Source of the DNA: Streptomyces sp. SolWspMP-5a-2
GTDB lineage: Bacteria > Actinomycetota > Actinomycetes > Streptomycetales > Streptomycetaceae
Assembly (NCBI RefSeq): GCF_900091845.1
Contig: NZ_FMCI01000317.1
Location: 1 to 62,306 of the forward strand
Length of the DNA stretch: 62,306 bases
Direction of reading: 5' to 3'
This document shows, piece by piece, positions 43,992 through 52,102 of the stretch. Every line of letters begins with the position of its first letter. Position 1 is the first letter of the stretch. The position numbers and the translations under genes are program-made. The notes under the pieces were generated by a model. The model was not told the DNA's origin. It searched no databases and saw nothing but the letters and a program-made list of their open reading frames with translations.

Positions 43992-44304
43992 CACTGGAGC
44001 GGTGAAGAGACAGGACACCCCCTTCGAGGGCGGGCCGATGGACGGCCGGGTGCTGCCCGTGCTGCTGGGCCCGACCGGGCATCCGCCCAAGACCTACCGC
44101 ATTCCCGTCCCGGACGCCGGTGGGGGCCCGCCCACCGTGCTGGTCTACCGGCGGACCGCGCGCGGCCACAGCAGGCGGCTGGGCGTGCCGCAGGGCTGGA
44201 AGTACGTCTTCGACCCGGAGGGCCGCGGGCGCGGCGGCCCGCGCTGGCCCTGGAGCAAGCCGTCCCCGCGCGACGGGACGGCCCCGGACGCCCCGACCGA
44301 CTGA
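43984..44304 (+). CDS. Small conserved-looking protein, function unknown
   Basis: A 106-aa protein starting inside the TetR gene (eight-base overlap at 43984-43991). The N-terminal half has a compact pattern, TPFEGGPMDGRVLPVLLGPTGHPPKTYRIPVPDAG, then VLVYRRTARGHSRRLGVPQGWKYVFDPEG. The GGPMDG and PPKTYRIPVPD segments and the high third-position G/C argue for a real gene. The C-terminus is Pro/Arg/Asp-rich. There is no signal peptide or membrane helix. The overlap suggests translational coupling to the TetR regulator. I do not recognise the family. Confidence 0.7.
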   Translation: MSDTGAVKRQDTPFEGGPMDGRVLPVLLGPTGHPPKTYRIPVPDAGGGPPTVLVYRRTARGHSRRLGVPQGWKYVFDPEGRGRGGPRWPWSKPSPRDGTAPDAPTD

Positions 44305-44752
44305 CGTCCGGGACCGGAGGGGACGCCCCCCTCGACCGGCCGACTTCCGGGGGGGGCGGAGGGACGGCCCTATGACTGGCCGGGGCCGGTAGCCAGGGCG
44401 ACCCCTTCGACCGCCGCGGCCCCGACGCGAGGGCGACCCCATGACCGGCCGAGGCCCCGACGCGCGCACCGGCAGCCCGACCGGCCGACCTCAGCGCACC
44501 GAGAGGGCGGCCCTGTGACCGGCCGAGACCCCGGGCGCAGGCGCGGGCGGCCCGGTCGTCCACGCGCGTCCCGGCGCCACCCCGTGCACCCCTTCCGCCC
44601 CGCGGGCCGATGACACGCCGAGTCCGTGGGCGGGTCGACACCGGAGGGTGATGTGGTTGGGCCGAAGCGCGCACCCGGCGCGCGCGACCGGCGATCGCAC
44701 CTGATGCTCGCGATGCGGAGCGGACGGGCCGCTGCGCACCGGAGGTGATGAC
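44305..44752. other. 448-bp non-coding gap with degenerate 35-bp repeats
   Basis: Between the small gene and the NlpC/P60 gene. The first half is dominated by imperfect repeats (see 44361-44537). The second half (44540-44752) should hold the NlpC/P60 promoter, but I see no clear hexamers. No frame shows coding bias. Confidence 0.5.
44361..44537. repeat. Degenerate ~35-bp repeats
   Basis: Copies at 44361-44389, 44395-44429, 44430-44464 and 44501-44537 share the pattern GGGCGACCCC, then TGACCGGCCGAG, then CCCCGACGCG. The two middle copies are adjacent and exactly 35 bp long. Function is unknown; it could be a minisatellite remnant. Confidence 0.7.
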
Positions 44753-45955
44753 GTGTCAGGAAGGCTTCTGCGTCTGGTCTGTACGGCGGCGGCGACGGCC
44801 TGCGCGGTCCTCGCCCCGCTCCCCGCGGCGGCCGTCCCCGGTCCCGGTCTCGGCGTCGGCGTCGGCACCGGCCTCGGTGTGCGGCTCGGCCCCGGGCCCG
44901 GCGCCGGCCCTCTCCCCGCCGACGCCGGTGCTCCGTCCGCCGGGCCGGACGACCCCCTGCCCGCCCCGGAGGCCGACGGCCTCCCCGGCCCGGCCGCCGC
45001 GCCGGACCTCGCGAACCGCTCCGTCGCCGAGCTGCTGACGGAGCTTCAGAAGCGGTACCGGACCGCCGAGCAGGCCACCGAGACCTACAACGGCACCGCC
45101 GAGCGGCTGCGGCGCGGACGCGCCGAGGTGGCCCGCCTGGACCGTGAACTGACGCGCGTGCGGCTCTCGTTGCGCGACAGCAAGGGCGCCGCCGGACGCC
45201 TCGCCCGCCAGCAGTACCAGGGCACCTCGGGCCTCTCCCCCTACCTGCGGCTGCTGCTGGCCCGCGATCCGCAGCAGGCCCTGGACCAGGGGCACGTCAT
45301 CGGGCAGGTGGCCCGGGAGCGCGCCGAGGCGCTGGGGCGGCTGACCGGCGACGAGCGGAAGGCGGACGACCTGGCGCGCAAGGCCCGCAAGGCGCTCGAC
45401 GACCAGCTCGCGCTGGCCCGCAGGCAGCAGCGGGACCGTGAGGACGTCCGGCGCGGGCTGCGGGACGTGGAGGCCCTGCTCGCCGCGCTGACGCCGCAGC
45501 AGCTCACGGAACTGGCCGACGCCGAGCGGCGGGGCGTCGACAGGGAGCAGCGGAAGCTGGTGACGTCCGGCGCGGTGAGCACCGTCCGGCAGCCGTCGGA
45601 CCAGGGCGGCAGGGCGGTCGACTACGCGCTGCGGCAGCTCGGGAAGCCGTACGAGTGGGGGGCGGAGGGGCCCGGGACGTACGACTGCTCGGGGCTGACG
45701 TCCAAGGCGTGGGAGCACGCGGGCACCCCCATCCCGCGCACCAGCGAGGAGCAGTGGGCGCGGCTGCGGCACATCCCGCTGGGCGAGCTGCGCCCCGGTG
45801 ACCTGGTGGTCTACTTCCCGGAGGCGACGCACGTGGCGCTGTACCTGGGCGAGGGCAAGGTGGTCCAGGCCCCGAGGACGGGCGAGAAGGTCACGGTCTC
45901 CCCGATGGCGGTGCACCCGATCCTGGGGGCGGTGCGCCCCGACCCGGCGGGCTGA
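44753..45955 (+). CDS. Secreted NlpC/P60 cell-wall hydrolase
   Basis: A 400-aa exported peptidase. Signal peptide at 1-28 (LLRLVCTAAATACAVLAPLPAAA), a Pro/Gly/Ala linker to about 80, then a long coiled coil (about 85-270, ELQKRYRTAEQATETYNGTAERLRR, with further KA/RQQ heptads), and a C-terminal NlpC/P60 domain with Cys312 in YDCSGLTSKAW and His360 in THVALYLGEG. It would cleave gamma-D-Glu to diamino-acid bonds of peptidoglycan stems. The coiled coil resembles RipA/RipC-type hydrolases whose activity is restrained by the helical part. The GTG at 44753 has GGAGG seven bases upstream. Confidence 0.93.
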   Translation: MSGRLLRLVCTAAATACAVLAPLPAAAVPGPGLGVGVGTGLGVRLGPGPGAGPLPADAGAPSAGPDDPLPAPEADGLPGPAAAPDLANRSVAELLTELQKRYRTAEQATETYNGTAERLRRGRAEVARLDRELTRVRLSLRDSKGAAGRLARQQYQGTSGLSPYLRLLLARDPQQALDQGHVIGQVARERAEALGRLTGDERKADDLARKARKALDDQLALARRQQRDREDVRRGLRDVEALLAALTPQQLTELADAERRGVDREQRKLVTSGAVSTVRQPSDQGGRAVDYALRQLGKPYEWGAEGPGTYDCSGLTSKAWEHAGTPIPRTSEEQWARLRHIPLGELRPGDLVVYFPEATHVALYLGEGKVVQAPRTGEKVTVSPMAVHPILGAVRPDPAG

Positions 45956-45975
45956 CCGGGGCGGTGTGGCCCCGG
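45956..45975. terminator. Convergent hairpin after the NlpC/P60 gene
   Basis: A 7-bp stem (CCGGGGC / GCCCCGG) with a 6-nt loop begins directly after the NlpC/P60 stop codon and lies 18 bases from the convergent monooxygenase stop. Confidence 0.55.
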
Positions 45976-45992
45976 CGCGGCCCGCGGCGGCG

Positions 45993-47246
45993 CTACGCGC
46001 CGGACAGGGACGCCAGGTAGGCGTTCGTCTTCTCCGGCTCGTAGAAGAAGTTCTCGAAGTCCGACGGGTCGTCGAAGGCGTTGGCGAACCGGTGTGCGGC
46101 GGGCGCGAGTTGGCCCGCGGCGCCGATCAGGTTCAGGACGTGCTCCGGGGGCGGCGACAGCATCGCGTTGGTCCACTTGGTGACGTGCCGCGCGGTCTCC
46201 CAGTAGCGGTCGAACGTCGCCCGCATGAAGGTTTCGTCGAACTCCTTGTCACCGTGCTCCAGGATCGACGCGAGGTACGCGGCGGCGCACTTGGCGGCGG
46301 AGTTGGAACCCTGCCCGGTGATCGGGTCGTTGGCGACGACGACGTCGGCGACGCCCAGGACCAGGCCGCCGCCGGGCAGCCGGCCCACCGGGTTGCGCAC
46401 GGTCGGCGCGTACCGTCCCGCCAACGTGCCGCCCGCGTCCGTCAGTTCGGCCTTGGTGGCACGGTCGTGCTCCCAGGGCGTGAACCTCTTCATCAGGTCG
46501 AGGGTCAGCGCGAGGTGCTCGGCCGGGTCCTTGATCCCGGTGAAGGCGTCCAGCGGGCCACCGGGCACGCCCTCCCAGAAGAGGATGTCGGCGCGGCCCG
46601 AGGTGGTCAGCGTCGGCATCACGAACAGCTCGCCCACGCCGGGCACCAGGTTGCAGCGGACGGCGTCGTGGTCGGGGTGCTCGGGGCGTGGGCCGAGGCC
46701 GTGCACGTAGGCCACCGCGAGGGCGCGCTGCGGCTCGCGGTAGGGCGAACGGGCGTCGTCCCGGCCGAACATGGAGACCAGCTCGCCCTTGCCCGCCGAG
46801 ACCAGGACCAGGTCGTAGGCGCGGGAGAAGTAGTCGAGGTCGGAGACGGCCGCGCCGTGGATGACGAGTTGGCCGCCGCGCTGGGCGAACGTCTCCATCC
46901 AGCCCGCCATCTTGACCCGCTGGTCGACCGACTGGGCGTACCCGTCGAGCCTGCCCACCCAGTCGATGGCGCGCTGCGCGGGGCCGGGGTCGAAGGTGCC
47001 GGGGGCGGCGACCGAGACGCCCAGGCCCTCGATCCGCGGGGCCTGCGACTCCCAGAAGTTGAGCTGGAGGTCGCGCTCGTGCTGGAGGGCGGTGTGGAAC
47101 ATGCACTGCGTCGACATGACCCGGCCGGTGCGGATCTCGTCCGCCGTCCGGTTGGACATCAGGGTGACCTCGTACCCGTTCGACTGGAGTCCGAGGGCGA
47201 GCTGGAGTCCGGACTGGCCGGCTCCCACGACGAGTATCTTCCGCAT
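45993..47246 (-). CDS. StyA-like FAD monooxygenase following the conservon
   Basis: A 417-aa flavoprotein related to styrene/indole monooxygenase oxygenase subunits. The N-terminal dinucleotide motif is VVGAGQSGLQLALGLQSNGYEVTLMSNRTADEIRTGRVMSTQCMFHTALQHE, with GxGxxG and the group-E characteristic block. FEATURES such as SGRADILFWEGVPGG and VVANDPITGQGSNSAAKCAAAYL (FAD-ribityl region) agree. No reductase (StyB) is adjacent, so reduced FAD must come from elsewhere. It lies 83 bp after cvnD on the same strand, as the last gene of the conservon. ATG 47246 precedes the FAD fold; GGAG is eleven bases upstream. Confidence 0.88.
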   Translation of the reverse strand: MRKILVVGAGQSGLQLALGLQSNGYEVTLMSNRTADEIRTGRVMSTQCMFHTALQHERDLQLNFWESQAPRIEGLGVSVAAPGTFDPGPAQRAIDWVGRLDGYAQSVDQRVKMAGWMETFAQRGGQLVIHGAAVSDLDYFSRAYDLVLVSAGKGELVSMFGRDDARSPYREPQRALAVAYVHGLGPRPEHPDHDAVRCNLVPGVGELFVMPTLTTSGRADILFWEGVPGGPLDAFTGIKDPAEHLALTLDLMKRFTPWEHDRATKAELTDAGGTLAGRYAPTVRNPVGRLPGGGLVLGVADVVVANDPITGQGSNSAAKCAAAYLASILEHGDKEFDETFMRATFDRYWETARHVTKWTNAMLSPPPEHVLNLIGAAGQLAPAAHRFANAFDDPSDFENFFYEPEKTNAYLASLSGA

Positions 47247-47329
47247 GCGGGTGGTGTCTCCTACCGGGGCTGGCGAGGGCGGGGCGGCCGGAGGACCCGG
47301 ACCGCTCGGGGCGGCCCGGGGGCGTCCGG

Positions 47330-47989
47330 CTACTCGGGGGTTTCCTCGAGAGCGTGGGCGACCAGGGCGAGGAGGGTCTCGATCGCCGAGATCCGGCGCC
47401 GCGCGTCCATGATCATGACGGGCACGCGGGCGGGGATGGTCAGCGCCTCGCGCACGTCCTCGGGGCGGAACAGCTCGCTGCCGTCGAAGTGGTTGACGGC
47501 GACGACGTACGGCATGCCGCAGCTCTCGAAGTAGTCGAGGGCCGGGAAGCAGTCCTTGAGGCGGCGGGTGTCGGCGAGCACGACGGCGCCGATCGCGCCG
47601 CGCACCAGGTCGTCCCACATGAACCAGAACCGCTGCTGGCCGGGGGTGCCGAACAGGTAGAGCACCAGGTCGTCGTCGAGCGTGATGCGGCCGAAGTCCA
47701 TGGCCACGGTGGTGGTCAGCTTGCCCGGCGTGGCGGTGAGGTCGTCGGTCTCCGCGCTGGCCTCGGTCATCAGCGCCTCGGTCTGCAGCGGCGCGATCTC
47801 CGAGACGGAGGTGACGAGGGTGGTCTTGCCGACGCCGAACCCGCCCGCCACGACGATCTTCGTGGCGACCGGGGCGCGGGTGCGGTCCGTCTGCCACGAC
47901 CGCAGGTTCTCGTCGGGGTCGGCGGCGCCCCCGGCGGCGGGGGTGACGCCCCGGGCGGCGTCGGTGACGTCAGAGACGGCGGAGTCCAC
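47330..47989 (-). CDS. cvnD: Conservon GTPase CvnD
   Basis: A 219-aa Ras/MglA-like small GTPase of the conservon type. P-loop GGFGVGKT at residues 49-56, switch region with TTTVAMDFGRI, the LFGTPGQQRFWFMWDDLVRGA block (Walker B and Q equivalent), and AVNHFDGSE at the N-K-x-D position (here N-H-F-D). In characterised streptomycete conservons, CvnD interacts with the sensor CvnA and with CvnB/CvnC. It overlaps cvnC by 20 bases, so expression is coupled. The N-terminal 40 residues are Ala/Asp-rich and unstructured. Confidence 0.95.
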   Translation of the reverse strand: MDSAVSDVTDAARGVTPAAGGAADPDENLRSWQTDRTRAPVATKIVVAGGFGVGKTTLVTSVSEIAPLQTEALMTEASAETDDLTATPGKLTTTVAMDFGRITLDDDLVLYLFGTPGQQRFWFMWDDLVRGAIGAVVLADTRRLKDCFPALDYFESCGMPYVVAVNHFDGSELFRPEDVREALTIPARVPVMIMDARRRISAIETLLALVAHALEETPE

Positions 47990-48383
47990 TCAGCACCCTT
48001 TCCAGCAGAGCGCGGTCCGGACGGCCTGTGCCGTGTCCGGTGCCGGTTCCGTACACACGGATCTTTCCCTGGTCCGCGAGATCGCTCAGGAGCACGCGGA
48101 CCACGCCGAGCGGCATCTTCAGCAGCGCGGCGATCTCGGCCACCGTGCGCATACGGCGGCAGAGTTCGACGATGGCCAGCATCTCGGGCATGACCCGGCC
48201 CGATAACTGACGCCCCGTCAACTCTTTGCGTTCGTCCGGGGCTTCGAGCGCCGCCACGAACGTCTCGACGAGCAGGACGTGTCCGAAGCGGGTGCGGCCG
48301 CCGGTGAGCGAGTAGGGGCGCACCCGGGCCGGTTTGCGGTCCGAACCGCGCACCGGGAGCTGCGACTTGGGGGTACTGGTCAT
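47970..48383 (-). CDS. cvnC: Conservon protein CvnC (DUF742)
   Basis: A 137-aa DUF742 protein, predicted DNA-binding-like winged fold. Typical segments are RVRPYSLTGGRTRFGHVLLVETFV, ELTGRQLSGRVMPEMLAIVELCRRMRTVAEIAALLKMPLGVVRVLLSDLADQGKIRVYG and a C-terminal LLERVLSGLRRL. Conservon DUF742 proteins sit between the roadblock protein and the GTPase and are thought to pass the signal. It overlaps cvnB by four bases and cvnD by 20, giving a tightly coupled operon. Confidence 0.95.
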   Translation of the reverse strand: MTSTPKSQLPVRGSDRKPARVRPYSLTGGRTRFGHVLLVETFVAALEAPDERKELTGRQLSGRVMPEMLAIVELCRRMRTVAEIAALLKMPLGVVRVLLSDLADQGKIRVYGTGTGHGTGRPDRALLERVLSGLRRL

Positions 48384-48883
48384 CGGGTGCTCCCGGCCGC
48401 TTCGGACTCCAGCGATTTCCGTAGCTCACTGCGGAGTTCGGGGGTCAGCACATGTCCGGCCCGGCCCACGAACAGGGCCATGTGGTAGGCGACGACGCTC
48501 ATGTCGCAGTCCGCGGAGCCGTGCACGCCCAGCAGCGAGCCGTCGCTGATCGACATGACGAACAGGCTGCCCTCGTCCATCGCGACCATGGTGTGCTTGA
48601 CGGTGCCGAAGTCCATCAGCTTGGCGGTGCCGACGGTGAGGCTGCCGATGCCCGAGACGACGGTGGCGAGGTCGGCGGCGGAGCCGCGCGGGCCGCCCGC
48701 CCGTGCCGCGCCCGGCCTGCGGGCCTCGTCGTTGCGCTCGGGGTCGGAGGAGAGCAGGAGCAGGCCGTCGGAGGAGACCACCGCGACCGACTCGATACCG
48801 GGTACCTCCTCGACGAGGTTCGTCAACAGCCAGTGCAGGTTGCGGGCCTCGCTGCTCAGCCCGAAGGTGCTGGACGCGGTCAA
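48380..48883 (-). CDS. cvnB: Conservon roadblock/LC7 protein CvnB
   Basis: A 167-aa roadblock/LC7-domain protein, the likely GTPase-regulating partner of CvnD. The sequence is NLHWLLTNLVEEVPGIESVAVVSSDGLLLLSSD, then TVVSGIGSLTVGTAKLMDFGTVKHTMVAMDEGSLFVMSISDGSLLGVHGSADCDMSVVAYHMALFVGRAGHVLTPELRSEL, the full alpha-beta roadblock pattern. An insert rich in Arg/Ala/Gly (about 50-70) interrupts the usual loop. It overlaps cvnA by four bases and cvnC by four. It has the standard position in the A-B-C-D order. Confidence 0.95.
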   Translation of the reverse strand: MTASSTFGLSSEARNLHWLLTNLVEEVPGIESVAVVSSDGLLLLSSDPERNDEARRPGAARAGGPRGSAADLATVVSGIGSLTVGTAKLMDFGTVKHTMVAMDEGSLFVMSISDGSLLGVHGSADCDMSVVAYHMALFVGRAGHVLTPELRSELRKSLESEAAGSTR

Positions 48884-51699
48884 CTGCTTGCCTCCTCGAC
48901 AGGGCCCCCCGTGGCTTCTTCTGTTGTGGCCGAGCCGGTGCGGGACGCGGCGGGTGGCGTCGCCTCCCCGGTCTGCTCGGCGATTTCCGCCCGGACGTCG
49001 CGGTGACCGGCCTCCGCCCCCCGGCGGAAGCCACCGAGACGGCGGCGGAGTGCGTCGGCGTCCAGGGACGCGTTGTGCGGGCGCTGCTGGGGAGCCGGTT
49101 CGGTGATCTTCGGGGTGCGCTTGGGGAGGCCCTTGTCGGTGACCTCGTCGTCGTCCTCGGCGCGCTGGTGCTCCGCCTCCGTCTCGCTGTGCGCGGCCGC
49201 CGCCACCGGCGCGGCCTGCTCGGGGTTCTGCTCCGGGCGCTGCCGCGCGGGCTCGTCCGGCGTCTCCCCGGCCCGCTCCTGGGCGGGGACGAGGAGTTCC
49301 ATCGTGGTCTCGGGGTGCGCCTCGCCCGCCGGGGCCGTCTCGTCGGCGGCGTCCGTCTCGTCGGCGGGGGTCTGGGCGGCGGTGCCCGTCTCCTCGGCGG
49401 GGGCGGCGGCCGGAGCGGGGCGGGCCTCGCGGACGGCGTCCTCCGCGAGGGCCACCAGCGGGTCGGCGTGCGGGGCGCGGGCGCGCAGGACGTTGGAGTT
49501 GGCCTCGGCGTCGGCGCCGGGCAGCGAGACCTGCGCGGTCGCGGCCGCTGCGGGCGCGGCGGCCTGGGCGGGCACCGCCGCGGACGGCGCGGAGGCCAGC
49601 AGCGTCACCGGGAGGACGGCGACGGCGGCGATCCCGCCCTGCTTCTGCTCGCGCAGCTTGACGCGCACCCCGTGGCGGTGGGCGAGCCGGGCGACGACGT
49701 ACAGACCGAGGCCGAGGCCCTCCTCGCCCTCCTGGTCGTAGGGCGACTCCGGGTCGAACTCGGCGAGGCGGGTGTTGAGGCGCTCCATCCGCTCGGCGGT
49801 CATGCCGATGCCCTCGTCCTGCACGGAGAGCATCACCTCGCCGTTCTCCAGCAGCCAGCCGGAGACCTCGACGGGCAGGTCGGGCGGGGAGAACGCGGTG
49901 GAGTTCTCCATCAGTTCGGCGAGCAGGTGCGAGAGGTCGTCGGCGGCGAACCCGGCGATGTGCGCGTGCGGCGGCAGCGCCGAGATGCGCACCCGCTCGT
50001 AGCGCTCGATCTCGCTGACGGCGGCGCGGACCACGTCGATCAGCGGGACCGGGCCCGCGCTCTGCTGGACGTGCTCGGTACCGGCCAGCACCAGCAGGTT
50101 CTCGCTGTGCCTGCGCATCACCGTGGCGAAGTGGTCGAGCTTGAAGAGGGTGGCGAGCCGCTCGGGGTCCTGCTCGCGCTCCTCCAGCCCCTCGATGACG
50201 GCGAGTTGACGTTCGACGAGGCCCAGCGTGCGCAGCGCGAGGTTGACGAAGGTGGAGCCGATGCTCTCCCGCAGCTTGTCCAACTGGTCGCTGGAGTCGG
50301 CGATTTCGGCGCGCAGCTCCTCGCGGGCGTCGGCCATCCGCTGGCGCTGTCCGACCAGGTGCTTGCGGTCGGACTCCAGCGTGGTGACCCGCTCGTGCAG
50401 GGCGACGGCGTGCGCGTGCAGGGTGTTGACGGAGCGGATGGCGCGGGCGAACTCGTCGTTGCGTCCGGTGAAGGCGATCGGTTCCTCGGCGGCCGGGTTC
50501 TCGGCGTCGGCCAGCCGGGCCGAGCCCAGGCGCAGCACGGCGAGCGGGCGGGTGAGGGTGCGGGCCATGGCGGTGGCGACGCCGAGGGTGAGCAGCAGCA
50601 GCGCGCCGAGGGCCGCCACCCGGATCTCCAGGGCGGTGACGTCGTCGTCGCGGAGGTGCGCGAGGTCCTTGGCACGGCGCTCGTAGAGGGCGGACTCGGC
50701 GCCGCGCATCAGGTCGACCCGGGCGGAGAGCGCCGCGCCGGCCTTGGTGGCGTCGGTGCCCAGCTCCGTGTCGGAGAGCGTCGGCTGGTCGGTGAGGGAG
50801 GCGAGGTACTTCTCGGCGGAGTTGACCTCGGGTCCGGTGACCGTGGAGTCGTAGGAGGCGCGGATCGCCTTGGGGGCGCCGTCGCGGAAGTCGGAGAGCG
50901 CCGCGTCGGAGCGCAGCCTGGCCTGCTGGGCGGCGGCGGTGAGGGCGTCGCGCTGCTTGGCGTCGGAGGCGCTGGAGGAGGTGCTCGTCGTCGGCAGCCC
51001 GGTGAGCGGGTCGATGACGGACTGGGTGGTGCGCGGCACGCTGAGCGCGGCGAGCAGCAGACCGCGGGCGGCGGCGGACTGCTGGACGGCGGAGTCCAGT
51101 TCGGCGAGGGCGTGCGCGCCCGCTCCGGCCCGCGGCGGCATCCGGTCGGCGAGCTGCTCGGCGAGCCGGTGCAGTTCGGTGATGGCGGCCGAGTAGGCGT
51201 CGTGGGCCTCCAGGGCGCTGCTGCGGCCGGTGAGGGCGGAGCGGCGCAGGGTGGCGACGGCGTTCAGGTCGCCCCGGAGGGCGTCGGGGGTGTCGCTGTC
51301 GGCGCGCAGCTCCTCGACCTGCCGGTCGACGCGGGCGCTGCGCTGCTCGGTGGGCGCCTTCGACTTGGCGCGTCCGGCCGCGATCCAGGCGGTGACCTCG
51401 TCGCGTTCGTCGGCCAGCGCGTGGGCGAGGCCGAGGGCGTCCTTGGTCTGCCCGGAGAGCGTCACCAGCTCCTGGGAGTCCTTCAGCCGTCCGGAGGCGG
51501 CCAGCACGGTGGGCGCTCCCGCCGCGGCGACGGCGGCGGCCACGACGGCCACGGCGACGATGAGCCGGTTGCGCACGTGGGTGGGGCGGCCCTTCCCGAT
51601 GACGGGTCCGCCGGTCTCGGGGACGCGCTCCGCGCCCACCGCGGGATCCGTCTGCCTGCCTGTGCGACGAGGCCGCGTCTTCTGCACCGGTGCTCGCAT
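48880..51699 (-). CDS. cvnA: Conservon sensor histidine kinase CvnA
   Basis: A 939-aa membrane kinase. A basic N-terminus leads to transmembrane helix 1 (about 43-68, RLIVAVAVVAAAVAAAGAPTVLAA). An all-helical extracytoplasmic domain of about 310 residues follows, like the nitrate/nitrite-sensing domains of such proteins. Helix 2 is near IRVAALGALLLLTLGVATAMA, then HAMP and coiled coil, and an ATPase domain with N-box LLAELMENSTAFSPP, G1 VQDEGIGM and G2 GLGLGLYVVARLAHRHG. A tail of about 280 residues is Ala/Glu/Thr/Pro-rich and probably disordered. A classical phospho-histidine H-box is not obvious, as in other CvnA proteins. It is first gene of the conservon operon. Confidence 0.93.
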   Translation of the reverse strand: MRAPVQKTRPRRTGRQTDPAVGAERVPETGGPVIGKGRPTHVRNRLIVAVAVVAAAVAAAGAPTVLAASGRLKDSQELVTLSGQTKDALGLAHALADERDEVTAWIAAGRAKSKAPTEQRSARVDRQVEELRADSDTPDALRGDLNAVATLRRSALTGRSSALEAHDAYSAAITELHRLAEQLADRMPPRAGAGAHALAELDSAVQQSAAARGLLLAALSVPRTTQSVIDPLTGLPTTSTSSSASDAKQRDALTAAAQQARLRSDAALSDFRDGAPKAIRASYDSTVTGPEVNSAEKYLASLTDQPTLSDTELGTDATKAGAALSARVDLMRGAESALYERRAKDLAHLRDDDVTALEIRVAALGALLLLTLGVATAMARTLTRPLAVLRLGSARLADAENPAAEEPIAFTGRNDEFARAIRSVNTLHAHAVALHERVTTLESDRKHLVGQRQRMADAREELRAEIADSSDQLDKLRESIGSTFVNLALRTLGLVERQLAVIEGLEEREQDPERLATLFKLDHFATVMRRHSENLLVLAGTEHVQQSAGPVPLIDVVRAAVSEIERYERVRISALPPHAHIAGFAADDLSHLLAELMENSTAFSPPDLPVEVSGWLLENGEVMLSVQDEGIGMTAERMERLNTRLAEFDPESPYDQEGEEGLGLGLYVVARLAHRHGVRVKLREQKQGGIAAVAVLPVTLLASAPSAAVPAQAAAPAAAATAQVSLPGADAEANSNVLRARAPHADPLVALAEDAVREARPAPAAAPAEETGTAAQTPADETDAADETAPAGEAHPETTMELLVPAQERAGETPDEPARQRPEQNPEQAAPVAAAAHSETEAEHQRAEDDDEVTDKGLPKRTPKITEPAPQQRPHNASLDADALRRRLGGFRRGAEAGHRDVRAEIAEQTGEATPPAASRTGSATTEEATGGPVEEASS

Positions 51700-52102
51700 T
51701 CCTGACTCGTGAAACCCATCACCCGCGTGACATCGCGTCACACGATGCCGACCGCGTACACCTTCCCCCAGGTGCCCGGCGTGGTGGCGGGCGGGGGCTG
51801 TCTCCACCGGGCCCCGACCTTCCCAGCGCCGGTGGGCGGTGGCCGCGCATCATCCGCTCCGCCACCCGAAGGAGTGAACATCGGAGGGGAGTTGGCGGGC
51901 AAGTCTTCTGACGCGGCCCGACAGGCGCCGCCGGTGGGCGGGTTGGACGTCTGCGGCGGGCGATGGCACTATGTGCCGCCGCGCCGGGCGGTGCCGGTGG
52001 TCCACCGCGCCGAAACGGCGCCCGACCTGCGCGGGTACGCCGATCCGCGCCGCGGTGCCGGCCGTCGAACGCGCTGGTGGGGGCATCGTGCAGACTGGCC
52101 GG
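51700..52102. other. 403-bp divergent region between cvnA and the PP2C gene
   Basis: The divergent control region contains the inverted repeat GTGAC-N5-GTCAC (51727-51741) 28 bases upstream of the cvnA start, a plausible operator. A plus-strand frame from GTG 51874 (NIGGELAGKSSDAARQAPP) has about 83 percent G/C at third positions for some 60 codons, but no ribosome-binding spacing and no match I recognise. CAGACT (52091-52096) six bases before ATG 52103 may be a -10. Confidence 0.5.

Noticed and set aside
44540..44752. ydaO-type (c-di-AMP) riboswitch upstream of the NlpC/P60 gene, as found before many Streptomyces wall hydrolases
   Set aside because: The conserved core sequences and pairing are not present in this gap.
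48703..51705. A 1000-codon open frame antisense to cvnA, and similar long frames opposite atpA/atpG (7460-9934) and rho (21846-24104)
   Set aside because: They mirror real genes; the G/C-third-position signal belongs to the opposite strand, and the translations are Arg/Gly/Val/Leu-rich noise without domains.
51874..52102. Possible small gene NIGGELAGKSSDAARQ... before the PP2C gene
   Set aside because: Some third-position bias, but the AGGAG is directly against the GTG, the frame runs on into the PP2C gene and no family is recognisable.
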